Source: an uncultured Eubacteriales bacterium
GTDB taxonomy: Bacteria > Bacillota > Clostridia > Monoglobales > UMGS1388
Reading direction: 5' to 3'
DNA: 8,040 bases
Assembly: GCA_900551345.1 (NCBI GenBank)
Contig: URVP01000061.1
Span: forward strand, 1-8,040
Under the pieces are notes generated by a model that saw only the letters and a list, made by a program, of their open reading frames with translations, was not told where the DNA came from and did not search any database. The number at the start of each line of letters is the position of its first letter. The first letter of the stretch is position 1. Positions 1 to 6,668 of the stretch are shown piece by piece. Position numbers and translations under genes: made by a program.

Positions 1-116
1 GCAAGGCCGCAGGAGGTCTTGCAGGCAGACTGGCAGGAGGTCTGGCATTCGCCGCAGCCGCCGTTTTTTGCACTGCTGCAAAGGTTACGAGTCTTAATAG
101 TCTGAATATGTTTCAT
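1..116 (-). CDS. scfA: SCIFF ranthipeptide precursor (5' part; runs off the left edge)
   Basis: This is the start of a six-cysteine-in-forty-five-residues (SCIFF) peptide, a ribosomally made precursor that a radical SAM enzyme crosslinks through cysteine thioethers. The visible 38 residues begin MKHIQTIKTRNLC and contain the family hallmark GECQTSCQSACKTSC. Cysteines lie at 13, 21, 24, 28, 32 and 36. Five of these are the canonical CxxCx3Cx3Cx3C series; Cys13 is extra, and the canonical last cysteine should lie beyond the edge. Residue 37 is Gly, where the usual form has Thr. The ATG at 114-116 follows a CGGAGG site at 125-130 with 8 nt spacing, and a near-consensus promoter lies upstream. 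The maturase gene (scfB type) normally follows directly, which here would be left of the window. The family call is secure because the Cys core is so distinctive. The mature structure and role (signalling has been proposed for some clostridia) are not visible. Confidence 0.93.
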   Translation of the reverse strand, partial: MKHIQTIKTRNLCSSAKNGGCGECQTSCQSACKTSCGL

Positions 117-149
117 CACAAAAACCTCCGTTGAAAATTTCTTATCAAC

Positions 150-178
150 AATATACCACTTTCTGTATATAAAGTCAA
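150..178 (-). promoter_or_regulatory. Sigma-A-type promoter of the SCIFF gene
   Basis: On the minus strand there is a TTGACT -35 box (173-178) and a TATATT -10 box (150-155), separated by exactly 17 nt. Each box matches the vegetative consensus at five of six positions. The predicted start lies near 143, giving a leader of about 27 nt that holds the ribosome binding site. The -35 box ends only 6 nt from the stop of the upstream gene, so the SCIFF gene appears to have its own strong promoter in a very tight gap. No terminator hairpin is visible between the two genes. Confidence 0.8.
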
Positions 179-184
179 TACTTC

Positions 185-1117
185 TTACTCAAAATCCATA
201 AAATGCTCCATGCGTTTTTGTTCTCTTCGGCGGTTTTCTTCTTTTAGCAGCCTGTCTATATTGGCAAGCACCTCTTCCTCGCTTCTGGTATCCTGTTTAA
301 GGCTCTCAAAGTACAAATCATCAAGCTCATTAGGATTATATTCACGCTGGTCAAAATTGTGAAATTTACTTTTTACGCCGCTGTCAGTTTTTACCCGGTT
401 TGCATTATAAGAGCTGCGAAGCATTGTATAATCTTCGGAGGTTCTTACCCCTTCTTTATAACTGTTTTCAATTACGGTTTTTATATAGCTCCAGGATGTT
501 TTTTGTTTATTAAAACAGTAGCTCAGCATATCTACCATGCAGTCCTCGGTTATACCTTTATCAATATATGAATTAATTGTTTGTATTATATCCGGCGTGG
601 GCTTTGGACATATGTAATCTATATAAAAAGAAATTGCTTTGTTTTGATTGTTTTTTTCTGAAATAATATTAATATCTGTTTCAGTATCTTTTTCATTTTC
701 TTTAACTGTATCATTAACATTAACAGTATCTTTTTCTGTATCATTATCTGTAACATTATCTGTAACATTATCTGTATCATTATCTGTATCAGCTTTTTTT
801 GCTTTGCTTTGATTATTTTGTTTTTCAAAAAAAGCATTTGGTTTTTTTGCTTCTTCGTTTTTGGGTCTGCCGCCCATTTTTCCAGCTTCACTTCGTGCCT
901 TTCTGACATTTTCGTATTTTTCGTTATCACGGTCGAGCTGAAGTTTAATAAAAGAAAAAGCCATTTTAAGAGCTCCGTCAAAAGAAGGAATTTCACCCGT
1001 TTTGACATATTTAATAAGCGCCATAAACAGCTTACCGTTTTCTTCATCAGTCAGCAGGCTTAAATGTTCCTCATAATCTACATATACCAAAAATCCTTTT
1101 TTATCTTCTGCAATCAT
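185..1117 (-). CDS. Phage-type replication protein: DUF6291-like N-terminus plus DnaD-like C-terminus
   Basis: This 310-residue protein resembles phage and mobile-element replisome organisers. Residues 8-85 match what I know of DUF6291: a VDYEEHLSLLTDEE opening, AFSFIKLQLDRD at 53-64, and a basic AGKMGGRPK end. Residues 86-157 are a low-complexity acidic Asp/Thr/Asn linker, partly encoded by 12-bp tandem repeats. Residues 158-232 look like a DnaD domain, with a WSYIKTVIENSYKEGV segment (209-224) in the place of the YxxxIxxxW DNA-binding motif. The KFHNFDQREYNPNEL tail (251-265) also resembles DnaD tails. By analogy it would bind DNA and help load the replicative helicase. The ATG at 1115-1117 follows GGAGG at 1126-1130 with 8 nt spacing. 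No helicase loader, integrase or other phage gene lies beside it, so it is an orphan here. It could instead be the host's own DnaD-type protein. The domain calls are from pattern memory, not a search. Confidence 0.72.
   Translation of the reverse strand: MIAEDKKGFLVYVDYEEHLSLLTDEENGKLFMALIKYVKTGEIPSFDGALKMAFSFIKLQLDRDNEKYENVRKARSEAGKMGGRPKNEEAKKPNAFFEKQNNQSKAKKADTDNDTDNVTDNVTDNDTEKDTVNVNDTVKENEKDTETDINIISEKNNQNKAISFYIDYICPKPTPDIIQTINSYIDKGITEDCMVDMLSYCFNKQKTSWSYIKTVIENSYKEGVRTSEDYTMLRSSYNANRVKTDSGVKSKFHNFDQREYNPNELDDLYFESLKQDTRSEEEVLANIDRLLKEENRRREQKRMEHFMDFE
742..789 (-). repeat. 12-bp tandem repeat, four units, inside the replication gene
   Basis: Four consecutive 12-bp units lie at 742-753, 754-765, 766-777 and 778-789. 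The plus-strand unit is CATTATCTGTAA, and the last two units end in TAT instead of TAA. Related but more degenerate copies extend to the left, to about 712. Because the unit is a multiple of three it stays in frame, encoding Asp-Thr/Val-Asp-Asn type repeats around residues 110-125. It is a flexible acidic linker that could vary in copy number by slippage without breaking the gene. Confidence 0.85.
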
Positions 1118-1144
1118 AATATAATCCTCCGATTTGCTTTTATT

Positions 1145-1166
1145 TGCAACTTGCAGGATTATTATA
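1145..1166 (-). promoter_or_regulatory. Possible -10 box and palindrome upstream of the replication gene
   Basis: On the minus strand a perfect TATAAT lies at 1161-1166, about 44 nt before the start codon. Directly downstream, over the expected transcription start, is the palindrome TGCAA-G-TTGCA (1145-1155 on the window). I find no good -35 box 16-18 nt upstream (the hexamer there is TGAAAT), so the promoter is weak or needs an activator. A palindrome at the start site is where a repressor could bind, but 5-bp arms can occur by chance in AT-rich DNA. Confidence 0.3.
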
Positions 1167-1336
1167 ATTTTGCCTAAGACATCATTTCACATCATAAAAC
1201 AAAGGATTGTAATTAAGGACACTTTATTTTTTAACATAAAAAACAGCAACACAATAATTTGTTCCTATCTTAAAATAGAGTACAAACTCAATTTATTAAA
1301 AAACTACTGAGGATAAAATCAATATATATTATAAAT
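1167..1336. other. AT-rich spacer with no recognised gene
   Basis: The gap between the start of the replication gene and the tRNA terminator is about 220 nt, with 170 nt left after removing the promoter candidate. It is strongly AT-rich, with several A or T homopolymer runs and stops in all frames. I see no tRNA, hairpin terminator or CRISPR unit here, and no duplicate of the tRNA 3' end that would mark an attachment site. Confidence 0.5.
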
Positions 1337-1368
1337 AAAAAATGCGGCAAGCATAAAAGCTTACCGCA
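1337..1368 (-). terminator. Rho-independent terminator of the tRNA-Ser gene
   Basis: On the minus strand a 10-bp stem (1359-1368 paired with 1343-1352, one G-T wobble) encloses a 6-nt TTTTAT loop. A run of six T (1342-1337) and further T-rich sequence follow. It begins 3 nt after the CCA end of the tRNA, so the tRNA is very probably transcribed as a single-gene unit. Confidence 0.88.
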
Positions 1369-1371
1369 GTG

Positions 1372-1463
1372 TGGCGGAGATGGTGGGATTTGAACCCACG
1401 TGCCGCTCATCACGGCAACACGATTTCCAATCGTGCTCGTTATGACCACTTCGATACATCTCC
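1372..1463 (-). tRNA. tRNA-Ser (anticodon GGA)
   Basis: This is a 92-nt class II tRNA including an encoded 3' CCA. The acceptor stem pairs GGAGATG with CATCTCC perfectly, followed by discriminator G and CCA (1372-1374). The anticodon arm CACGA-TTGGAAA-TCGTG gives anticodon GGA, which reads the serine codons UCC and UCU. A long variable arm (TTGCCG paired with CGGCAC) is the identity feature of tRNA-Ser. The T arm is GTGGG-TTCAAAT-CCCAC, pairing perfectly. It stands alone, with its own promoter and terminator. Confidence 0.96.
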
Positions 1464-1493
1464 ATACAACTGTAATTTAAATACAGCTTTTAT

Positions 1494-1522
1494 AGTATAT
1501 ACTAAATTAAAAGAAAATGCAA
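1494..1522 (-). promoter_or_regulatory. Promoter of tRNA-Ser
   Basis: On the minus strand there is a TTGCAT -35 box (1517-1522) and a TATACT -10 box (1494-1499), with a 17-nt spacer. The -10 box matches the consensus at five of six positions and the -35 box keeps the TTG core. The predicted start gives a 5' leader of roughly 20-25 nt before the mature tRNA, to be removed by RNase P. Its place between the upstream terminator and the tRNA supports the call. Confidence 0.6.
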
Positions 1523-1549
1523 GAGTTTTTTCTAATTTTTTTAAATTAA

Positions 1550-1590
1550 TTTATAAAAATACAGCCCGTCAATTTTGAATTGACGGGCTG
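1550..1590 (-). terminator. Rho-independent terminator of the large secreted esterase gene
   Basis: A perfect 13-bp inverted repeat (1562-1574 with 1578-1590, core CAGCCCGTCAATT) encloses a 3-nt loop and starts 9 nt after the stop codon. On the minus strand it is followed by GTATTTTTATAAATT, a T-rich tail. The opposite side has a weaker tail, so it most likely serves the minus-strand gene and keeps its transcription out of the tRNA. Confidence 0.88.
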
Positions 1591-1599
1591 CATAGTTAA

Positions 1600-4500
1600 T
1601 TATTTATTCATATAAACGAAATCTGCTACCGGTTTAATGGAGTCCATATCTTCAAACAGGAAAGCTTTAACCATGTCAGCATTTGCAAGCTGAGATGCGG
1701 AAAGCGAAACTGTTTTTGAAGCTGAATCTATTTCAACCGATTCAAGAACATTACCGCGATATGCAGCGATAACTATAATACAGTCATCAGCGCCGCTTGC
1801 ATAAGCGGAAACGCCTTCTTCAAATGAACCTTGAAGTGTAATTTCCGGAGAATCTGACTCTTGAGCAAATACATATGAATAAGTTTTCGGCGAAACGGTT
1901 CTAACTCCGTTAGACAAAGAGGTAAGACCGTACTCGTCATATGCAACAGCATAAAATGTATGCTCTCCCTCCCGGGGCTGAGTCCATTCGTATGTGAAAT
2001 AGTTATTTTCTGATGAAGGTGTTGCTTCTCCAAGAAGTTCACCGTCACAGTATATTTCCGTTTTCACTACAGAATCTTCGCCGTCATATGCCTGAACGCT
2101 GATAGTAACCTTACCGTTCTTAATGCCGCTTACAGTGAGGTCTCTTGTGATGGGTGAGAAGTTCACCGGGTTTGAATATGTGCCGTCTTCATTTTTTGTA
2201 CTGAAGCGGTATACATCACGATCAGTTCTGAACGGTGCAACGGGAAGTCCGGTACTGCCAACAAGATTAACAATCGATTTGCCGTTTTCATCTACCGGTG
2301 CTGACTCCCACGCATAGCGAACCTTTGGTGTACCGGTTACTGACGATGTATCAATAACTATCGTATTGTTCTCTATTGAAGCCTGCGCATCGGTAAACAC
2401 TCCGTCGTCGCCTGCTATTTTGAAGCAACGAGGTGCCTGACCGTCAGAAGTTTTAAGTCCATCAGCAGTATCTTTAAAATAAATAGTCATTTTATGGTTT
2501 GCTTCGTCATATTCGTAATAGTCGTATGACGGACTCTTCCATACAAGGTCTGTATCAGCCGGATTTGTAAAGTGCTGAAGTATAAGAGATGTTCTCTGAA
2601 CAAGAGGAAGTTTGTCACTGGGATGAATATTTCTTGCTTCTCCTGTATCAATGCCTACTACAGTTTCAACATTCTCAAGTCTTTCGCTTACATTCCACTG
2701 CGCTTCTCTTATACCAACAGCGGAGCGAACGCCGCCAAATACAGAGGGATAATCATAAACAGGGAGCATTACAACAACAACATTCAAATCATCATCATCG
2801 AACGCTTCTCTCCAACCGTCAATAAGATATGTGAGCATATGCTCATAAGGTGTTGTAAGCTGTGAGTTGGATTCGCCCTGGTACCAAATAATATGACCTA
2901 CCGTAAAGTTAGTCCACGGTGCAATGGTTCTGTTGTAATATGTAGAACCTTTAGCAAGGTTTGTTGTATCGGGATGATATTTAAAGCTTCCGCCTACATT
3001 CCACATATTAATCGAAGAACCGCCGTATGCTGCATAAATAAGTCCTACGGGAACTTCACCGTTTTGTGAATAATAATATTCTTTTGCAGTAAGGTATCCG
3101 TAACCTGAATAATCATATGCATTAAACACAGTTGCTAACTGCCATCTTCCTGTGTCATTATCCATCTGGGGAGCACCCGAAGATGTAACTGTCTGCTGAT
3201 ACAGTCTTATATCCGGATAATCCTGGTCAGCCTGATCTCTGAGTGCTGAGAAATTATAAAGTGAATACTGCATATTGGACTGTCCGCTGCAAAGGATAAG
3301 CTCACCAATTGCCACATTATTAAATGTGGTGGTAACACCGTCATCTGTGGAAATGGCAAGGGTTGTGCTTTTCAGTGTGGGAAGCGGGTCAAGAGTTATT
3401 GTCCATGTGCCGCCCGAAACAACAGCTGATGCTGACTGACCGCAAATCTCTGCGGTAACCTGTGCTCCGTCAACGCCGTAACCAAAGAGTTTTATTTCCT
3501 TGTTCCTTTGAAGAAGCATATCATCACTGTACATAGTTGGGAATGATACGGCAGACACTGTTACTTTATATGCCTGTGAATATCCTACCAGACCGTCAGA
3601 TGAAATTGCTTTGGCTGTAATTGTATATTTACCCGGAGCAAGATCATTTTTTGTAAACTCATAGGAGTCGCCGTCTACTGTTTTTATCAGTGTATCGTTT
3701 GCATAAATTTCCACACGGTCAATTGTTTGACCCGGTCTTGAATCCTTAGCGTATCCATTAAAAGCAATATCACTGCCGGTGAGGAAATAGTCTGTATCAT
3801 CAAGAGAAGAGATAACCGATGTTACATAGGAATCCTGAACCTGATACAGTCTTAAGTTGTCAAGATAGGTAATGCCGGTCTGACCTGACTGTTTGTGTAC
3901 GGTCTGAATCTGAACCGATGAAACGGATGTAAAGCCGTAAGGACTGCCGCACTCTACGGTTTCCAGTTCTTCGCCGTTCATGTAGAATGTAATCTTCAGA
4001 TTTTGGAAATCAAGCAGCAGACCAAAGGTATACCAAGTTTCAGGCTGCAGCTTAACAATATCTCCGTTTGCATCGGTTATTTTTTTCAATTCTCTTTTAT
4101 CATAATTGGTATAATAACCGATACTTCCGTCTGAGCCCAGCTGGAAGGACAAATACTTGCCCTTGGGGGTGCTGTAATAAAACAGATTTCTTGTTTCGTC
4201 GACAGTAGTAACCGCAATATCCGTTTCAAACATAACATTATTTACGGGAGCGTCCAACTTGCTAAGGTCATAGTTGATAGTTCCGCCGCTTGTGTTGCCC
4301 TCAAGGGAATTTATCTGAAGACTGTAATCATTTGCATCCTTGCCGAACAGTCCGCTAACGCTCGTCATGGAAGCGCCTGCTCCTATTGTAACGGTAGGAG
4401 GCAAAGTTCCGGGGAGTACAAGTCCGGTAGAATTGGTATAAACTTCACTGCTTGTAAATGAGTTAAAATCATATAACCATTTTTCAGCAGATACATCTTC

Positions 4501-6564
4501 TATTGACTGGTCAAGAGAGTACACCTTGATAGACACGGTTCCTGACTTGCCTGTTTCGCCAAGTGAATTGTATGCAACGGCATAAATCTCGTATGTGCCG
4601 GGATCTGTTGGAGTATAAACCGCATCGAACGGCGAAGTTTGAGAAGAAGCCGCAAGAGCGTCATTAACATAATACTCAATTTTAACAATATCAACATTAT
4701 CACAGGTTGCATTAGCTGAAAGAGTCAGCTGTGTGTTCTGATGCACCTTATAGCCGTTATATGGCGAAGTAAGAGTTACCGATGGTGTTGTAACAGGCAT
4801 GCGAACCGGTGTGGAAAGATTTGCATAAACAGTTTGTCCCACATTGTCTTCGTCACCGGCATTTTTGGCAGTTACGCCAAAACGGATATACTTGCCTTCG
4901 TCCTCTGCCGTAAGCACATAATTTTTAGACTGACCTTCCGATATGCTTCCGCTTTCAATAACCGTAACATTCTTTGTGAAAGCAGAATCATCCGCACGCT
5001 CCCAAACATATTCAGAGCCGCTTTCGGGACGACCCAAAGGATCAAAGTAGCTACCGTATGTACCAACTACAGTCTGATCTACAACACTTGAACCGCTGAT
5101 TTTAACATCTAATGCTTCGGGTCCGGTCACAAATGTTTCAAACTTTTGCGAAGCATTGAAAAGAGCTTTGAATTCTTCGGTAGTGTATCCAACACCGCCT
5201 GCGGGATATGAAACCACACAGGAAGCCGGAAGTCCGTAGAAAGGTGATCTGCCCAAGACTGAAGGAGCTGTTTTGCTCATAAATTTAAGCTGCTCAAGGT
5301 CATACAGTCTGCCGCAGGAGAATTGTTTTAACTCGGTAACATCACCCATAAAGGTAAGTGATTTAAGTCCTGAACACCAGATAAAAGCATAATCCGGAAT
5401 TACAGTAACACCTGCGGGAACAACAAATTCCTGAAGCATGGAACATTCATTAAAGCAATAATTTCCCAATGATGTAACACCGCTTGGAATGCTAACGGAC
5501 GAGAGGCTGCTGCACCCACTGAAACAATAAGCGGGAATTGCTTTTATCGCAGAATCTTCAGAAAATGTAACGGCAGTAAGATTGACTGCTTTTGAAAATG
5601 AATACGGCTTAAGTGCAGTAACTGTCGACGGTACTGCATATGATGCAGCCTGAGCAGCGGCAGGATAATGATACAAAATTGTCTTGTCAGAATTGAAAAG
5701 TACTCCGTTATCTGACGCAAAGCTTTTACTTCCTGCTTCAACATTATACGCTGTTACCGATTCACAGTTTGCAAAAGCATTATCGCTAATAGAAATAACC
5801 GATTTAGGAATAGTTACAGACGTTATTTTTTCACAGTCAGAAAACGCAGAGTATCCGATATTTGTAAGACTGTTTCCTAAAACAAGCTCAGTTGCATTAG
5901 AACACTTGGTAAAAGCATTTTGACCAATAATAGTAACTCCGTCAGGTATTACTATTGACTTTAAAGAAGTGCAGGAGTTAAAAGCCTTGGGGTAGATAAG
6001 TTCCATGCTGTTATTTTCAGCATAGTTTACCGCTTCAAGCTTTGTACATCCGTTAAACGCTTCTTGCGGAATTGATCTTACAAGAGCCGGAATATCAATC
6101 TGAGTGATTGAAGTCATTTGCATAAAAGCGTTATTGCCGATTGTGGTAAGAGTTGATGGTAGTTTTATCGAATTAACATTCGTAAGACTTCTGAAACAAT
6201 TGTTGGAAAGCGTGGTAATACCCTCTGATACAATAATTGATGTTGTGGCAGTTGTAGCAGCTCTGCCGTTTAAAAGGTATGAACCAAGGGTTGTTATCTG
6301 CACTCCGTTATATGCGGAAGGAATAACAACCTCTGATGCATTTACAGGAGTTGAACCGTTGTAAAGCAGTGTAGAGCCGTCTACTTTAAACGAGTAACCG
6401 CCCTCAACATTTGTAAGCAGTCCAGTTGCTGAATCATACACGGCATTTTCCCAGCCTTTATCCGCTGTAACGGTAACCGTTTCGGCAACGGATACCAGTG
6501 CATACGGAGAAAACACTGAGAGACACATTAATACTGAAAGTAGCACAGAAAAAAATCTTTTCAT
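1600..6564 (-). CDS. Secreted multidomain sialate O-acetylesterase with BspA-type leucine-rich repeats and lectin-like module
   Basis: This 1654-residue exported protein probably removes O-acetyl groups from sialic acids or other glycans outside the cell. A signal peptide (1-27, likely cut at SVA/ET) leads to about 12 BspA-type LRR_5 repeats (roughly 80-430, AFxxC and IPxxVxxIG pattern). An Ig-like module (485-590), a Big_9-like module (593-683), a concanavalin/LamG-like module (695-908) and another Ig-like module (912-1004) follow. The SGNH esterase unit (1008-1447) is complete: it opens with MLLQRNK, has GQSNM with nucleophile Ser1096, WYQGESN at 1227-1233, IHPSDK with catalytic His1314, and ends with the family's RYAW and GLPVAPFRTD motifs. 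An Ig-like module (1470-1556) and an unassigned C-terminal module (1560-1654) finish it. There is no LPXTG, dockerin or SLH motif, so anchoring is unclear. The ATG at 6562-6564 follows GAGGTG at 6570-6575. The esterase fold is secure; the exact substrate could also be an acetylated plant or mucin glycan. Confidence 0.92.
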   Translation of the reverse strand: MKRFFSVLLSVLMCLSVFSPYALVSVAETVTVTADKGWENAVYDSATGLLTNVEGGYSFKVDGSTLLYNGSTPVNASEVVIPSAYNGVQITTLGSYLLNGRAATTATTSIIVSEGITTLSNNCFRSLTNVNSIKLPSTLTTIGNNAFMQMTSITQIDIPALVRSIPQEAFNGCTKLEAVNYAENNSMELIYPKAFNSCTSLKSIVIPDGVTIIGQNAFTKCSNATELVLGNSLTNIGYSAFSDCEKITSVTIPKSVISISDNAFANCESVTAYNVEAGSKSFASDNGVLFNSDKTILYHYPAAAQAASYAVPSTVTALKPYSFSKAVNLTAVTFSEDSAIKAIPAYCFSGCSSLSSVSIPSGVTSLGNYCFNECSMLQEFVVPAGVTVIPDYAFIWCSGLKSLTFMGDVTELKQFSCGRLYDLEQLKFMSKTAPSVLGRSPFYGLPASCVVSYPAGGVGYTTEEFKALFNASQKFETFVTGPEALDVKISGSSVVDQTVVGTYGSYFDPLGRPESGSEYVWERADDSAFTKNVTVIESGSISEGQSKNYVLTAEDEGKYIRFGVTAKNAGDEDNVGQTVYANLSTPVRMPVTTPSVTLTSPYNGYKVHQNTQLTLSANATCDNVDIVKIEYYVNDALAASSQTSPFDAVYTPTDPGTYEIYAVAYNSLGETGKSGTVSIKVYSLDQSIEDVSAEKWLYDFNSFTSSEVYTNSTGLVLPGTLPPTVTIGAGASMTSVSGLFGKDANDYSLQINSLEGNTSGGTINYDLSKLDAPVNNVMFETDIAVTTVDETRNLFYYSTPKGKYLSFQLGSDGSIGYYTNYDKRELKKITDANGDIVKLQPETWYTFGLLLDFQNLKITFYMNGEELETVECGSPYGFTSVSSVQIQTVHKQSGQTGITYLDNLRLYQVQDSYVTSVISSLDDTDYFLTGSDIAFNGYAKDSRPGQTIDRVEIYANDTLIKTVDGDSYEFTKNDLAPGKYTITAKAISSDGLVGYSQAYKVTVSAVSFPTMYSDDMLLQRNKEIKLFGYGVDGAQVTAEICGQSASAVVSGGTWTITLDPLPTLKSTTLAISTDDGVTTTFNNVAIGELILCSGQSNMQYSLYNFSALRDQADQDYPDIRLYQQTVTSSGAPQMDNDTGRWQLATVFNAYDYSGYGYLTAKEYYYSQNGEVPVGLIYAAYGGSSINMWNVGGSFKYHPDTTNLAKGSTYYNRTIAPWTNFTVGHIIWYQGESNSQLTTPYEHMLTYLIDGWREAFDDDDLNVVVVMLPVYDYPSVFGGVRSAVGIREAQWNVSERLENVETVVGIDTGEARNIHPSDKLPLVQRTSLILQHFTNPADTDLVWKSPSYDYYEYDEANHKMTIYFKDTADGLKTSDGQAPRCFKIAGDDGVFTDAQASIENNTIVIDTSSVTGTPKVRYAWESAPVDENGKSIVNLVGSTGLPVAPFRTDRDVYRFSTKNEDGTYSNPVNFSPITRDLTVSGIKNGKVTISVQAYDGEDSVVKTEIYCDGELLGEATPSSENNYFTYEWTQPREGEHTFYAVAYDEYGLTSLSNGVRTVSPKTYSYVFAQESDSPEITLQGSFEEGVSAYASGADDCIIVIAAYRGNVLESVEIDSASKTVSLSASQLANADMVKAFLFEDMDSIKPVADFVYMNK

Positions 6565-6585
6565 TTAAGCACCTCATTTTATGTA

Positions 6586-6591
6586 ATTATA
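6586..6591 (-). promoter_or_regulatory. Possible -10 box of the esterase gene
   Basis: A perfect TATAAT lies on the minus strand 22 nt before the start codon. The hexamer 17 nt upstream (ACTATT) is a poor -35 box, and the implied leader would be only about 16 nt, just holding the ribosome binding site. No terminator hairpin is visible between this gene and the acetyltransferase upstream (gap 6565-6668), so read-through from the tcdA unit is also possible. Confidence 0.3.
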
Positions 6592-6668
6592 ATTTTTTTC
6601 GACTGTAAAATAGTTCTATCTATTCATTTCATTATTTCATATAGGTTTAATTAACAGTATATCGAAAT

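Noticed and set aside
706..789. Possible CRISPR-like or iteron array
   Set aside because: The units are 12 bp with no spacers, in frame within a coding region, and vary as a simple acidic linker would. Iterons cannot be strictly excluded, but nothing else points to an origin.
619..1047. Minus-strand 142-codon frame overlapping the replication gene
   Set aside because: It is a shifted reading of the same DNA, rich in Lys, Ile, Met and Leu from the AT-rich repeats. The DUF6291/DnaD-like frame has the domain content and a good ribosome binding site.
359..1063. Plus-strand open frames at 359-571 and 809-1063
   Set aside because: They are antisense to a well-supported gene, and their Phe-rich composition is explained by the A-rich coding strand opposite.
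1..1371. Attachment-site copy of the tRNA-Ser 3' end
   Set aside because: I looked for a second copy of the T arm and acceptor sequence left of the tRNA and found none. The intact terminator directly after the tRNA also argues against a recent insertion at this site.
1369..1578. Plus-strand 69-codon open frame beginning MWRRWWDLNPRAAHH
   Set aside because: It reads the tRNA-Ser gene in antisense and then AT-rich spacer through the next gene's terminator. Such WDLNPR-type peptides are a well-known artefact of tRNA genes.
1773..6364. Several 64-116 codon frames on both strands within the esterase gene
   Set aside because: All are shadows of the 1654-codon frame, which has continuous domain content, a signal peptide, a ribosome binding site and a terminator.
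6520..6564. Lipoprotein signal on the large esterase (Cys14)
   Set aside because: The residues before the cysteine (VLMC) do not fit a lipobox, and a conventional cleavage site follows at SVA/ET.
6592..6668. Terminator between the GNAT and the esterase gene
   Set aside because: Only short, weak inverted repeats are present (for example ATAG-AA-CTAT), with no GC-rich stem followed by a T run.
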